A stretch of DNA of 64,000 bases from Salipaludibacillus agaradhaerens (lineage in GTDB: Bacteria > Bacillota > Bacilli > Bacillales > Salisediminibacteriaceae), in the NCBI RefSeq assembly GCF_002019735.1, contig NZ_KV917378.1:186001-250000 (forward strand), in the 5' to 3' direction. Below, piece by piece: positions 8,194 through 16,853 of this stretch (position 1 is the first letter of the stretch; each line of letters begins with the position of its first letter). The position numbers and the translations under genes are program-made. The notes below the pieces were generated by a model. The model saw nothing but the letters and a program-made list of their open reading frames with translations, made no database searches and was not told the DNA's origin.

Positions 8194-9168
8194 GTGCGAG
8201 CGATACAATTTAAATCATTTGGCGGTCCTGAAGTATTGGAACTGGTCAACTTATCACGCCCAAAAGTAAAAGGCCATCAAGTACTTATTAAAACTAAAGC
8301 CATCGGTGTAAATTATGCGGATACCATGAGGAGAGAAGGGAATTATGTGCTGCCTACCCCTCTACCTTTTATTCCAGGATCTGAAGTGGTGGGAGAGATA
8401 AATGACGTGGGGGAGGCAGTGACAACTGTGGCTAAAGGTGATACTGTCGTAGCTCTCGTAGGTGCAGGGGCTTATGCGGATTTTGTAGTAGCCGATGAAG
8501 CGAGTCTTATCCGAAAGCCAGATACATTAGATGCGTATCATGCGGTTGCTCTACCTCTACAAGCTCTCAGCGCCTACCATATTATAACAACGATGGGGCG
8601 TTTGCAAGAAGGAGAGTCTATTCTTATCCATGCTGCGGGTGGTGGAGTTGGAAGTCTTGCTGTTCAACTGGCCAAATTGTTTGGAGCGAAAAAAGTTCTC
8701 GCCACAGCTAGTACGGAGAGTAAGCGCCAATTAGCTAAACAGTTAGGGGCAGATGAGGTTATTGATTACACTCAAGATAAATGGGACCAACACATACTTG
8801 ATATAACAGATGGGCGTGGCGTAGATGTTGTACTTGAAATGGCTGGAGGCGATATTTTTCAACGTTCTGTACAATGTCTTGCTCCATTTGGCCGCCTTAT
8901 TATATATGGTGTTGCCAGTGGGGAGATCCCTGTCTTGAATCCAGTGGATCTGATGGAAAAAAACAAAACAGTTACAGGATTCTTTTTACCTGCCATGTTG
9001 GAGAAACCAGCATTGTATCAAGAAAGCTTACAAAAAATCTTAGGTCTTGCTGCTGAAGGCAAGTTAAAAACGATTATTGGAAAAACTTACTCCATCGAAG
9101 ATGCCTCGCAGCTTCATGCAGATATGCAAAATAGAAAAACACAGGGAAAACTAATTCTAATCCCTTAA
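8194..9168 (+). CDS. Zinc-independent NADPH:quinone oxidoreductase (MDR/QOR family)
   Basis: Medium-chain reductase of 324 residues that likely reduces quinones or enones with NADPH. The N-terminal GroES-like domain (VRAIQFKSFGGPEVLEL, then IPGSEVVGEI) lacks the catalytic and structural zinc ligands of alcohol dehydrogenases. The Rossmann motif AAGGGVGSLAVQLAK lies at about 149-163, followed by GADEVIDYT, all typical of QOR. Start choice: TTG 8185 is open, but GTG 8194 lies 9 bp behind AATAGGAG and gives the usual MRAIQF-type N-terminus. It stands alone between two terminators in the insertion between rnc and smc. The real substrate cannot be read from the sequence. Confidence 0.85.
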   Translation: MRAIQFKSFGGPEVLELVNLSRPKVKGHQVLIKTKAIGVNYADTMRREGNYVLPTPLPFIPGSEVVGEINDVGEAVTTVAKGDTVVALVGAGAYADFVVADEASLIRKPDTLDAYHAVALPLQALSAYHIITTMGRLQEGESILIHAAGGGVGSLAVQLAKLFGAKKVLATASTESKRQLAKQLGADEVIDYTQDKWDQHILDITDGRGVDVVLEMAGGDIFQRSVQCLAPFGRLIIYGVASGEIPVLNPVDLMEKNKTVTGFFLPAMLEKPALYQESLQKILGLAAEGKLKTIIGKTYSIEDASQLHADMQNRKTQGKLILIP

Positions 9169-9182
9169 ACGCCATAGAGTCC

Positions 9183-9238
9183 AGGAAGAGGTTGTGACCC
9201 CGTCATGTGTGGATGTGGGACGCAACCTCTTCCTTTTT
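9183..9238 (+). terminator. Terminator after the quinone oxidoreductase gene
   Basis: AGGAAGAGGTTG (9183-9194) pairs perfectly with CAACCTCTTCCT (9223-9234), followed by T's to 9238. It touches the end of the convergent kapB gene, so the hairpin probably also marks the end of that transcript, although no T-run follows on the reverse strand. Confidence 0.85.
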
Positions 9239-9650
9239 ATTGGTGATCGTCTTCTAAATTTAATTTGTATGTGTCCTTTTCCAGTTTAAGAAGGGACTCA
9301 AGAGATTTTGACGCCCAAATGCTGTTTTCGTTTTTAAGTTCTTTTTTTTGTGTCATTAAAGCTTCTAATAATGAATTAGAATATTTTGGAATACTCCCGC
9401 TGTAAAGTTTCACGTGGGAGAGAGGAATATTTGCCTTTTCTTTAAAACTTAACGCCTTTCGTTCATGAAAAAGCGGTACATTCGTTTCGCCAGGTTGGTG
9501 TAAATCACCTTGGACTGGATGTTTTAAGACAGCTAAAATTTTTACAATAGCATGTGTGCCTTTAGGGTTTTTACCGATTATTTCTCCAATATACCTGCCT
9601 GTCTTATAAATGGCTGTCACTTTATCGCCTTCTTTTAAATACGTGTCCAT
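9237..9650 (-). CDS. kapB: Kinase-associated protein B (KapB-like)
   Basis: Homologue of KapB, which in B. subtilis is needed for the sporulation kinase KinB to feed the Spo0A phosphorelay. The 137-residue protein matches the compact beta-barrel domain over its first half (residues 5-85: KVTAIYKTGRYIGEIIG, ILAVLKHPVQGDLHQPG, VPLFHERKALSFKEKANIPL), then has a helical, charged C-terminus. AGGAGGGG lies 7 bases before the ATG on the reverse strand. No lipobox or signal peptide is visible, so the historic name lipoprotein does not fit this sequence. No kinB is present in the window. Convergent with the quinone oxidoreductase gene. The family call is firm; the function in sporulation is by homology. 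Confidence 0.82.
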   Translation of the reverse strand: MDTYLKEGDKVTAIYKTGRYIGEIIGKNPKGTHAIVKILAVLKHPVQGDLHQPGETNVPLFHERKALSFKEKANIPLSHVKLYSGSIPKYSNSLLEALMTQKKELKNENSIWASKSLESLLKLEKDTYKLNLEDDHQ

Positions 9651-9690
9651 ATAACCCCTCCTAAATGAATGTCATAATGTAATGTTACGC

Positions 9691-9711
9691 TCCAATATAA
9701 AGGATATTGGA
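9691..9711. repeat. Inverted repeat upstream of kapB
   Basis: TCCAATAT (9691-9698) and ATATTGGA (9704-9711) are perfect inverted copies with a 5-base spacer, 41 bp upstream of the kapB start on the reverse strand. Such a symmetric site fits an operator of a dimeric regulator, but no family consensus is recognised. Confidence 0.4.
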
Positions 9712-10104
9712 AAGTAATAATGAAATATATGCCATTAGAAATGTAGATTTGGAACGAAAGATGTCGAATCCTGTAGGAAGAAGCAAAGGCAGAATGAGTT
9801 GAAGACGAGTCCCACGAAAAGCGTCCATCTGTAATGCAAGTGAGTCATAATATTCGGAACCATGATTGATGAAATCGATTCACTTATTGAACCCTATGAC
9901 CCTAATATTAAGTGATTTCATCAAAGATAGCTAAAAATATGATTTTAACATGTATCTATTCATCTTTAAAATACAACCTAAAGGCATGGGACTTTTTTAA
10001 GTCTTTTTCAATGTTTTATATTCAAAAGTCTACATTATTGATAAAATATAATAAAACATTTGTTTGAGTTAATATTTTATTTTAAAAGAACCAGGAGGAG
10101 AACT
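9712..10104. other. Non-coding gap between kapB and the HD-GYP gene: degenerate repeat and long imperfect stem
   Basis: No gene is seen. The part 9751-9840 has a GC content and wording (CCTGTAGGAA, then AAAGCGTCCATCTGTAATGC) that recall the short interspersed repeats common between Bacillus genes, probably a decayed copy; this is from memory and not aligned. At 9867-9923, TGATGAAATC and GATTTCATCA form a perfect 10-bp inverted repeat extended by ACTTA/TAAGT inside, with no T-run. A lone TATAAT at 10047-10052 could be the -10 of the HD-GYP gene but lacks a clear -35. Confidence 0.4.
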
Positions 10105-11235
10105 ATGAGAATTGTCTCATTACATTCTATAGACCCAGGTGTGAAAATAGGTAAAACAGTGACAAATGACCAGGGCCAGGTTCTTGTTCAAGAAGGTGTA
10201 AGCCTGTCTGAACGAATGATTAATAGGCTAAAGAAACTAAAAATAACGTTTGTCTATATTGAAGATGAAGAGTCAGAAGGTATTCAGCCTGTAAATGCAG
10301 TGTCAGAAGAGACAAAGGCGAATGCTATTCATGAAATTAAGCATGCTTTTGGTGCTTTAGCAGAGGCTGGCAACATATCGAAGTCGTTTATATTAGATAG
10401 ACTAGGTGGAAACTTCAAAAAAACAGTCACAAACATTCTTAAAGATGCTCGTGAAAATGATGAAGCGATTTCACTGTTAACTGACACAATTGGACATGAC
10501 AGATATACCTTTTTTCACTCGTTAAACGTGGCGATCTACTCGCTTGCTATGGCTCGGGAATTGAAATTTTCACCCGAAGAACAAATGACAGTTGGGGTAG
10601 GTGCACTCTTACATGATATTGGGAAAACAGAGGTAGCAACCTCAATCTTACAAAAACCTGACAAACTCACAGATGAAGAAATGAGTGAAATGAAAAAACA
10701 CCCAGAGTATGGGTTTGAAATTTTAAGGAAATGTCATGAATTATCAATGGTTTCTGCACACTGTGCTTATCAGCATCATGAAAGAATTGACGGCAAAGGT
10801 TATCCCCGTGGTATTAAAGGGAATGATATACACCCTTACGCGAAGATTATCGCTGTCGCGGATGTTTTTGGAGCTGTGACGTCTAACCGAGTTTACTCAA
10901 AAGCTATCTTGCCGCATGAAGCGATGGAATTACTTTTTACAGGCGCAGAAACACAATTTGATTTGTCAATCATTCGTGCATTTCGAAAAACAATTGCTAT
11001 TTATCCAGTAGGTTTGACCGTTATTTTAAACGATGGGCGTAAAGCACTTGTTGTGCAACAAAATAAAATTAATAGTGAGCGTCCGGTGATTAGAATCATT
11101 GAAGAAAATAATGAGAAAGTTGTGACACCATACTATGTGGATTTGAATAAGGAGTTAGCCGTGACAATTGTTGATACAGAAACGACCCTTTCAGGAGACG
11201 AAAAAAAGCTTGTTAACCGTTTTTATTATAAATAA
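10105..11235 (+). CDS. HD-GYP domain cyclic-di-GMP phosphodiesterase
   Basis: Likely hydrolyses the second messenger cyclic di-GMP. The 376-residue cytoplasmic protein has an N-terminal 70-residue module (IDPGVKIGKTVTNDQG..., ending in YIEDEESEG), then an HD-GYP domain with the full set of metal and signature residues: HDIGK at 170-174, HHE at 224-226, DGKGYP at 229-234, then IIAVADVFGAVTSNR. The last 90 residues form a small beta-rich tail. ATG 10105 sits behind CAGGAGGAG; an earlier open start at 10060 has none. It is a single-gene unit between terminators. B. subtilis has no HD-GYP protein, so this is an addition relative to that gene order. A role in motility/biofilm control is inferred only. 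Confidence 0.9.
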   Translation: MRIVSLHSIDPGVKIGKTVTNDQGQVLVQEGVSLSERMINRLKKLKITFVYIEDEESEGIQPVNAVSEETKANAIHEIKHAFGALAEAGNISKSFILDRLGGNFKKTVTNILKDARENDEAISLLTDTIGHDRYTFFHSLNVAIYSLAMARELKFSPEEQMTVGVGALLHDIGKTEVATSILQKPDKLTDEEMSEMKKHPEYGFEILRKCHELSMVSAHCAYQHHERIDGKGYPRGIKGNDIHPYAKIIAVADVFGAVTSNRVYSKAILPHEAMELLFTGAETQFDLSIIRAFRKTIAIYPVGLTVILNDGRKALVVQQNKINSERPVIRIIEENNEKVVTPYYVDLNKELAVTIVDTETTLSGDEKKLVNRFYYK

Positions 11236-11288
11236 AAACTTATTAACAGTAGAAGCTTGCCACTAAAATTGTTAGTTGTGAATAAATC

Positions 11289-11335
11289 AAGTGCCTCAAA
11301 GGTTATTGTTTGACCTGTGTGAGGCACTTACTTAT
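11289..11335. terminator. Probable bidirectional terminator after the HD-GYP gene
   Basis: AAGTGCCTCA (11289-11298) pairs perfectly with TGAGGCACTT (11320-11329), with an inner AGGT/ACCT pair. The tail on the plus strand is only ACTTATTTA and on the reverse strand GATTTATT, so termination is likely but not textbook. It lies between the convergent HD-GYP and DUF1128-like genes. Confidence 0.6.
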
Positions 11336-11396
11336 TTAAGGACTTGCACGATGGAAGGGGATGTTATTTTTGAATATCCCTTTTAGACTTAGTCTA

Positions 11397-11627
11397 CTAT
11401 CTTTTTAAATCTTTCATCGTCCCTAACTCAGACACGATGGCATCCATTTCGCTCACGCTAAATGAATTTTTTTTCATAACCATGGCGTGCACTTCTTTAA
11501 TATCCTCAAATTTATCTAAGGAAAAATGCTCGGGTTTAATAGCTGCCCCATTAACAATGTGTAATTTAGTTTTAATATCTTCAATCATCACATTTAATTC
11601 ATCTCGGTTTTTATCGTTGGCTGACAA
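11397..11627 (-). CDS. DUF1128-family small protein
   Basis: A 76-residue charged, helical protein without membrane segments: DKNRDELNVMIEDIKTKL, then IKPEHFSLDKFEDIKEVH and FSVSEMDAIVSELG. This pattern fits the DUF1128 (YfkK-like) proteins of Bacillaceae, whose function is unknown. The frame opens at GTG 11636, but that codon lies within the ribosome binding site AAGGAGTG; TTG at 11627 is 8 bases behind it and is preferred. It is divergent from smc, the two starts being 175 bp apart. The family name is from recalled sequence pattern, so it is moderately certain. Confidence 0.7.
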   Translation of the reverse strand: MSANDKNRDELNVMIEDIKTKLHIVNGAAIKPEHFSLDKFEDIKEVHAMVMKKNSFSVSEMDAIVSELGTMKDLKR

Positions 11628-11802
11628 TAAGAACACTCCTTTTGAAAAATTAAGTTCTTAATATATCTTAACATGGACACAAAAAAAAACCATATGTGGC
11701 CTTAAGACCGTTTAATATCATAGATAGTTTATGATAAAATGAATTAGTTAACGTCTTATTAACATGAAGCGTGTATTATTAGTGAATTCGAGGTGAATGT
11801 CA

Positions 11803-14800
11803 TTGTTCCTGAAAAGGCTTGAACTCGTGGGATTTAAATCATTTGCCGAACGGTTGTCAATTGACTTCGTTCGCGGGGTGACTGCAGTTGTAGGTCCAAA
11901 TGGTAGTGGTAAAAGTAATATATCAGATGCTATTCGCTGGGTTTTAGGAGAACAATCAGCGAGGAACCTCCGCGGGTCAAAAATGGAAGATGTTATCTTT
12001 TCCGGAAGTGACAGCAGGGCACCGTTAAATATGGCGGAAATTTCGCTCATTTTAGATAATGAAGACCAGCATTTGGCAATAGATTATAGTGAAGTAGCTG
12101 TTACCAGACGTGTTTATCGTTCAGGGGATAGCGAATATTTAATTAATAAACAGCCGTGCAGGCTAAAAGATATCGTTGACTTATTTATGGATTCAGGTTT
12201 AGGTAAAGAAGCTTTTTCTATTATTGGCCAAGGTCGAGTAGAAGAAATCCTAAGTAGTAAATCGGAAGAAAGACGGATGATTTTTGAAGAAGCGGCAGGC
12301 GTGTTGAAATACAAGACTCGTAAGCAAAAATCAGAACGGAAATTAGAAGATACTCAAGACAATCTTAACCGTGTTAAAGATATTATTTATGAGTTGGAAG
12401 GCCAAGTAGAGCCTCTAAAAGAACAAGCATCAATCGCAACAGAATATTTGGAGAAAAAACAAGAGTTGAAAAATAGTGAAGTTGGCGTGCTCGCTAAAGA
12501 AATTGAAGATTTACATGCCGAATGGTCAGATAGTAAAAAACAATGGGAAGGCTTGCAGGACAAGGAAGCAAAACTTTCAACGGAAGTTAAAAATCACGAA
12601 GCGAACATTCAACGATATCGCTCAGACATGCAAACGATGGATGAAGCCATTGATGATTTGCAAGGAATGTTACTTAGTACATCTGAGGATCTTGAAAAAC
12701 AGGAAGGGCAAAAAGAAGTATGGAAAGAACGACGTAAAAATTTCACTCAAAACAAAGAACAGTTTCTTCAAGAGATTGATCAATTAAAAGTGAAGAAGCA
12801 GCAATTAGCCGAAGAACTTCATCAACAAAATAAGCTCTTAAATGAAAAAGTAGCTCAAGTGAAAGAAACGAGACAGCAGCAAGAAGACATGGAAAAAAGA
12901 CTAACGGCCATAGAAGAAGATTCTGAAGAGCGTATTGAACAATTGAAAGCCGATTACATAGAATGGCTTAATGAACGCGCTTCGCAGAAAAATGAACAAA
13001 CTTATTTAAAAGAGCAAGTGGAAAAAAACGAACAAAAACGTCAACGCCTTGAGCAGGACAATAAGGAACTTATCTTGAGGCGACAAGAGAAAGCGGAAAA
13101 GCGTTCCATTGTCCAACAAGAATGGGAAGCATTAAAAGAGGAGTTAGAAGAGCTGCTTGGAAGCTATCAACGCGTAAAGCAGAAAGTTCAAGCAACGGAT
13201 AGCGACTATGAAAAAAAAGAAAAACTTCTTTACGAAGCATTACATCACCTTCAACAACTTAAATCAAAAAAAGATGTACTCGAGGATATGCAAAATGACT
13301 ATGCAGGCTTTTTTCAAGGAGTAAAAGAAATATTAAAAGAAAGAGATCGTACCTTTCAAGGTGTTCACGGTGCTGTAGCAGAAATGATTGAAGTAAATCC
13401 AGAGCATCAGACTGCGATTGAAATAGCTTTAGGAGCAGCCCAACAACATGTCATCGTTGAAGATGAAGCCACAGCGCGTAAAGCAATACATTACCTCAAG
13501 GAACGTCGCCTAGGACGAGCTACTTTTCTCCCAATTAATATTGTTAAGCCAAGAGTTATTTCAACTCACGACTTACAGCGGATTCAAAGCTTAGAAGGTT
13601 TTGTAGGAATTGGAAGCGAGCTTATCAAAACCGGGGACACATATAGCAATGTGATTAAGCATTTAATTGGAAACGTAGCGGTTGCAACTAACATAAAAGC
13701 GGCGCAACTCGTGGCTAAAACATTGAATCATCGATACAGAGTTGTCACATTAGATGGTGATATTGTTAACCCCGGTGGTGCCATGACAGGCGGAAGTTTA
13801 AAGCAAAATAAGAGTCAGATTCTCGGAAGGCAAAAGGAGTTGGACAGACTTTCTGAAAAGCTAGTGATATTAGAAAAACAGAGCAGTGACTTACAACAGC
13901 AAGTAACAAGCTTAAAAGAAACGCGCCTTGCAATTCAACAAAAAATGAAGGATTTAACAGAAAGAGGAGAATCTCTTCGTTTGGAAGAACAAAATAAGAA
14001 AGCTGAGTTAAAAGAAATACAACTTTCCGAAGATAGCCTTAATGAGAGATTAGAAGTATATGACTTGGAATATGATGACTACAAGCGGGATATGATAGAA
14101 AAACAAGAGCGTATTAAAGAATTGGCAAAAACGATAGAAGCGGCCGATAAGAAGACTCAGGAAATTAACAGCGAAATAGAAGACATAGCGAGTCGCCAAA
14201 AGCAGGATCAGTCAGTAAAAGATGAGTTGTCAGAAAAACTAACCGAAGTGAAAGTCCGCCTTGCCAAAGAGGAAGAACAAAAGGGGTATATTGAAGAGAC
14301 GGTGGCGCGATTGAATAACGAACTTCAGCGTGTCTCACAGGAAATGATTGAAAAAGATCAGGAATTCAGTCAGTTGGAAAAGGAGTTATCAGACCAAACA
14401 GTAGATGCTTACTCACTAGATGAGGAAATTCTTAAACGGAAAGCTGAAAAAGACCGAACGATTAAATTAATTTCTAAACGACGCTCGGATCGGTTAAATA
14501 TGCAGCAGACCCATGATGACTTGGAGCAGGAAACGAAAGAATTAAAACGTCAGTTGAAATTTACATCCCAAACCCTTCATGAGGAAGAAGTTAAAATTAA
14601 CCGATTAGATGTTGAGCTCGACACGCGTTTAAACAAACTTCAAGATGATTATGAACTGAGCTTTGATGCAGCTAAAGCTAGCTTTCCTCTGGAAACCGAT
14701 CTAGAGGAAGCGAAGAAGCATGTTAAGCTTATTAAAATGGCTATAGATGAATTAGGAACCGTCAACGTAGGAGCGATTGAAGAATATGAGCGAGTAAAAG

Positions 14801-15375
14801 AACGATATGACTTTTTACTTGCACAGAAAACAGATTTGGAAGAAGCAAAAGCCACTCTCCATCAAGTAATTTCAGAAATGGATGAGGAGATGACGCGACG
14901 TTTTAAAGATACCTTTGATCAAATACAGTCACACTTTCAAGGGGTGTTTACTGAGTTGTTTGGAGGGGGACGAGCTAGTCTTGAATTAACTGACCCTGAG
15001 AATCTACTAGAAACAGGCGTAGAAATCGTCGCTCAGCCTCCAGGGAAGAAACTGCAAAACCTTGCTCTTCTATCAGGAGGCGAACGGGCTTTAACAGCGA
15101 TAGCCCTGTTATTTTCAATTTTAAAAGTTCGTCCAGTTCCTTTTTGTGTATTAGATGAAGTAGAAGCAGCTCTAGATGAAGCTAACGTTGCAAGGTTTGC
15201 ACATTATTTAAAAGAATTTAGTAAGGATACCCAATTTATTGTCGTGACTCACCGTAAAGGGACGATGGAGGAAGCGGATGTGCTTTACGGTGTGACGATG
15301 CAAGAGTCAGGTGTATCAAATATGGTATCGGTGAGATTGGAAGAAACAAAAGAATTAATGGGAGCACAAGGCTAA
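11803..15375 (+). CDS. smc: Chromosome partition protein SMC
   Basis: ATPase core of the Smc-ScpAB condensin that compacts and separates sister chromosomes. The 1190-residue protein has Walker A GPNGSGKS at 31-38 in the N-terminal head, a long coiled coil (about 170-500), a hinge with GVHGAVAEMIEV and the glycine-rich GGAMTGGSL near 525-670, a second coiled coil, and the C-terminal head with signature LSGGER at 1090-1095 and Walker B FCVLDEVEAALDE. ATG 11797 is open, but TTG 11803 lies 7 bp behind GAGGTG and gives MFLKRLELVGFKSFAER, the standard N-terminus. ftsY follows after 26 bp, probably in one operon. Confidence 0.96.
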   Translation: MFLKRLELVGFKSFAERLSIDFVRGVTAVVGPNGSGKSNISDAIRWVLGEQSARNLRGSKMEDVIFSGSDSRAPLNMAEISLILDNEDQHLAIDYSEVAVTRRVYRSGDSEYLINKQPCRLKDIVDLFMDSGLGKEAFSIIGQGRVEEILSSKSEERRMIFEEAAGVLKYKTRKQKSERKLEDTQDNLNRVKDIIYELEGQVEPLKEQASIATEYLEKKQELKNSEVGVLAKEIEDLHAEWSDSKKQWEGLQDKEAKLSTEVKNHEANIQRYRSDMQTMDEAIDDLQGMLLSTSEDLEKQEGQKEVWKERRKNFTQNKEQFLQEIDQLKVKKQQLAEELHQQNKLLNEKVAQVKETRQQQEDMEKRLTAIEEDSEERIEQLKADYIEWLNERASQKNEQTYLKEQVEKNEQKRQRLEQDNKELILRRQEKAEKRSIVQQEWEALKEELEELLGSYQRVKQKVQATDSDYEKKEKLLYEALHHLQQLKSKKDVLEDMQNDYAGFFQGVKEILKERDRTFQGVHGAVAEMIEVNPEHQTAIEIALGAAQQHVIVEDEATARKAIHYLKERRLGRATFLPINIVKPRVISTHDLQRIQSLEGFVGIGSELIKTGDTYSNVIKHLIGNVAVATNIKAAQLVAKTLNHRYRVVTLDGDIVNPGGAMTGGSLKQNKSQILGRQKELDRLSEKLVILEKQSSDLQQQVTSLKETRLAIQQKMKDLTERGESLRLEEQNKKAELKEIQLSEDSLNERLEVYDLEYDDYKRDMIEKQERIKELAKTIEAADKKTQEINSEIEDIASRQKQDQSVKDELSEKLTEVKVRLAKEEEQKGYIEETVARLNNELQRVSQEMIEKDQEFSQLEKELSDQTVDAYSLDEEILKRKAEKDRTIKLISKRRSDRLNMQQTHDDLEQETKELKRQLKFTSQTLHEEEVKINRLDVELDTRLNKLQDDYELSFDAAKASFPLETDLEEAKKHVKLIKMAIDELGTVNVGAIEEYERVKERYDFLLAQKTDLEEAKATLHQVISEMDEEMTRRFKDTFDQIQSHFQGVFTELFGGGRASLELTDPENLLETGVEIVAQPPGKKLQNLALLSGGERALTAIALLFSILKVRPVPFCVLDEVEAALDEANVARFAHYLKEFSKDTQFIVVTHRKGTMEEADVLYGVTMQESGVSNMVSVRLEETKELMGAQG

Positions 15376-15401
15376 AAAGAGTTAAGTGGAGGCGCGTATA
15401 C

Positions 15402-16400
15402 ATGAGTTTTTTTAAAAGATTAAAAGCAACAATTACTGACCAAACGGACTCCGTGACCGAGAAATTCAAAGATGGATTATCCAAAACACGCCATTCATTC
15501 GTCGGTGCCATGAATGAATTGATTAAGGATTATCGTAAAGTAGATGAGGATTTTTTCGAGGAACTAGAAGAAATCCTTATATCAGCTGATGTGGGCGTTC
15601 ACACTGTATTAACATTAATTGATGAGTTGAAAGATGAAGTGAAAAGACGAAACATTAAAGATGCCAAAGACATTCAACCAGTCATTTCTGAAAAATTAGC
15701 AGAGCTTCTGCAGAAGTCGGATGATGAAACTGAACTAAAGTTAAAAGAAGATGGGTTAACGATCATTCTCTTTGTAGGCGTAAATGGTGTAGGTAAAACA
15801 ACGACGATAGGGAAGCTGGCTCACAAATTTAAGCAAGAAGGAAAAAAAGTCATTCTTGCAGCTGGAGATACATTTAGGGCTGGGGCAATCGAGCAGTTAG
15901 AAGTATGGGGGGAGCGAGCAGGTGTTGATGTGATCAAGCAGCAGTCCGGATCAGACCCAGCGGCTGTTATGTATGACGCTGTCCATTCGGCTAAGTCAAA
16001 AGGAGCCGATATCCTCCTTTGTGATACAGCTGGCCGCTTACAAAATAAAGTGAACTTAATGAACGAGTTAGAAAAAGTAAAACGTGTATTAACAAAAGAG
16101 GTGCCTGATGCCCCGCACGAAGTTTTACTTGTGTTAGATGCGACCACTGGCCAAAATGCTATGAGTCAGGCTAAAACTTTCGGTAAAGCGACGGATGTTT
16201 CAGGGATCGTTTTAACAAAGCTTGATGGGACAGCTAAGGGGGGGATCGTTCTTGCCATCAGGCATGAACTCGATATCCCTGTTAAACTTGTAGGTCTTGG
16301 AGAAGGAATCGATGACTTACAGACATTCCAAGCTGACCAATATGTGCACGGCTTATTTGCTGATGTTCTAGAGCAAGCAGAAGAAGTTGCAAAAGAATAG
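15402..16400 (+). CDS. ftsY: Signal recognition particle receptor FtsY
   Basis: GTPase that docks SRP-ribosome complexes at the membrane for co-translational insertion. The 332-residue protein has a short basic N-terminus (MSFFKRLKA) instead of the long acidic A domain of enteric bacteria, an N domain helical bundle (about 20-110), and a G domain with GVNGVGKT at 126-133, DTFRAGAIEQL, DTAGRLQNK and TKLDGTAKGG. GTGGAGGCG precedes the ATG. It lies 26 bp after smc. A TTGACA-based promoter after its stop may start the ylxM-ffh part separately. Confidence 0.96.
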   Translation: MSFFKRLKATITDQTDSVTEKFKDGLSKTRHSFVGAMNELIKDYRKVDEDFFEELEEILISADVGVHTVLTLIDELKDEVKRRNIKDAKDIQPVISEKLAELLQKSDDETELKLKEDGLTIILFVGVNGVGKTTTIGKLAHKFKQEGKKVILAAGDTFRAGAIEQLEVWGERAGVDVIKQQSGSDPAAVMYDAVHSAKSKGADILLCDTAGRLQNKVNLMNELEKVKRVLTKEVPDAPHEVLLVLDATTGQNAMSQAKTFGKATDVSGIVLTKLDGTAKGGIVLAIRHELDIPVKLVGLGEGIDDLQTFQADQYVHGLFADVLEQAEEVAKE

Positions 16401-16438
16401 CATTAGCTTCTTTTAGTTCTAAAACCTTAATACATCAT

Positions 16439-16468
16439 TTGACACACCTTTCAATTGTCTAGTAAGAT
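16439..16468 (+). promoter_or_regulatory. Putative promoter of ylxM-ffh
   Basis: A perfect TTGACA at 16439-16444 and TAAGAT at 16463-16468 are 18 bp apart in the 111-bp gap between ftsY and ylxM. It would give ylxM and ffh a start independent of smc-ftsY. Confidence 0.5.
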
Positions 16469-16511
16469 AAACACTTGTAAAGGCAAATACCTTAACAAGG
16501 CGGTGGAGTTT

Positions 16512-16841
16512 TTGATTGAAAAGACAATCCGCATGAACTATTTGTATGATTTTTATCAATCTCTATTAACAAATAAACAAAACCATTATATGAAATTGTA
16601 TTATCTGGATGATTGGTCACTCGGTGAGATCTCAGAGCATTTTGATGTGAGCCGCCAAGCGGTCTACGACAATATAAAAAGAACAGAAGCGTTGTTGGAG
16701 GAATATGAAAGAAAGCTTCAGCTCTTTTTAAAGTACGAACAGCGGCAGAAACACTTTAACACGTTAAAAGTGATGATTCAGGAGAACGAAAGTCCCGATC
16801 GTATAGTCCAGATTGTTGGATTACTCGAGGAACTGGAATAG
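16512..16841 (+). CDS. ylxM: YlxM-family SRP-associated helix-turn-helix protein
   Basis: A 109-residue protein of the UPF0122/YlxM family, always next to ffh in Firmicutes and shown in streptococci to bind the SRP. It has a sigma-70 region-4-like helix-turn-helix: [21 protein letters not shown] then [16 protein letters not shown] (about 18-55), followed by a helical tail. The frame opens at 16455; GTG 16503 and TTG 16512 are candidates. TTG 16512, after GGTGGAG, gives the length of the B. subtilis protein (110) and the EKTIRMNYL start, but the spacing is short, so the exact start is uncertain. ffh follows after 12 bp. Confidence 0.87.
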   Translation: MIEKTIRMNYLYDFYQSLLTNKQNHYMKLYYLDDWSLGEISEHFDVSRQAVYDNIKRTEALLEEYERKLQLFLKYEQRQKHFNTLKVMIQENESPDRIVQIVGLLEELE

Positions 16842-16853
16842 GGGGCAAGATGT

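Noticed and set aside
12476-12787. Alternative plus-strand frame of 103 codons within smc
   Set aside because: It lies fully inside the SMC coiled-coil coding region in another frame, with a composition explained by Lys/Glu-rich codons.
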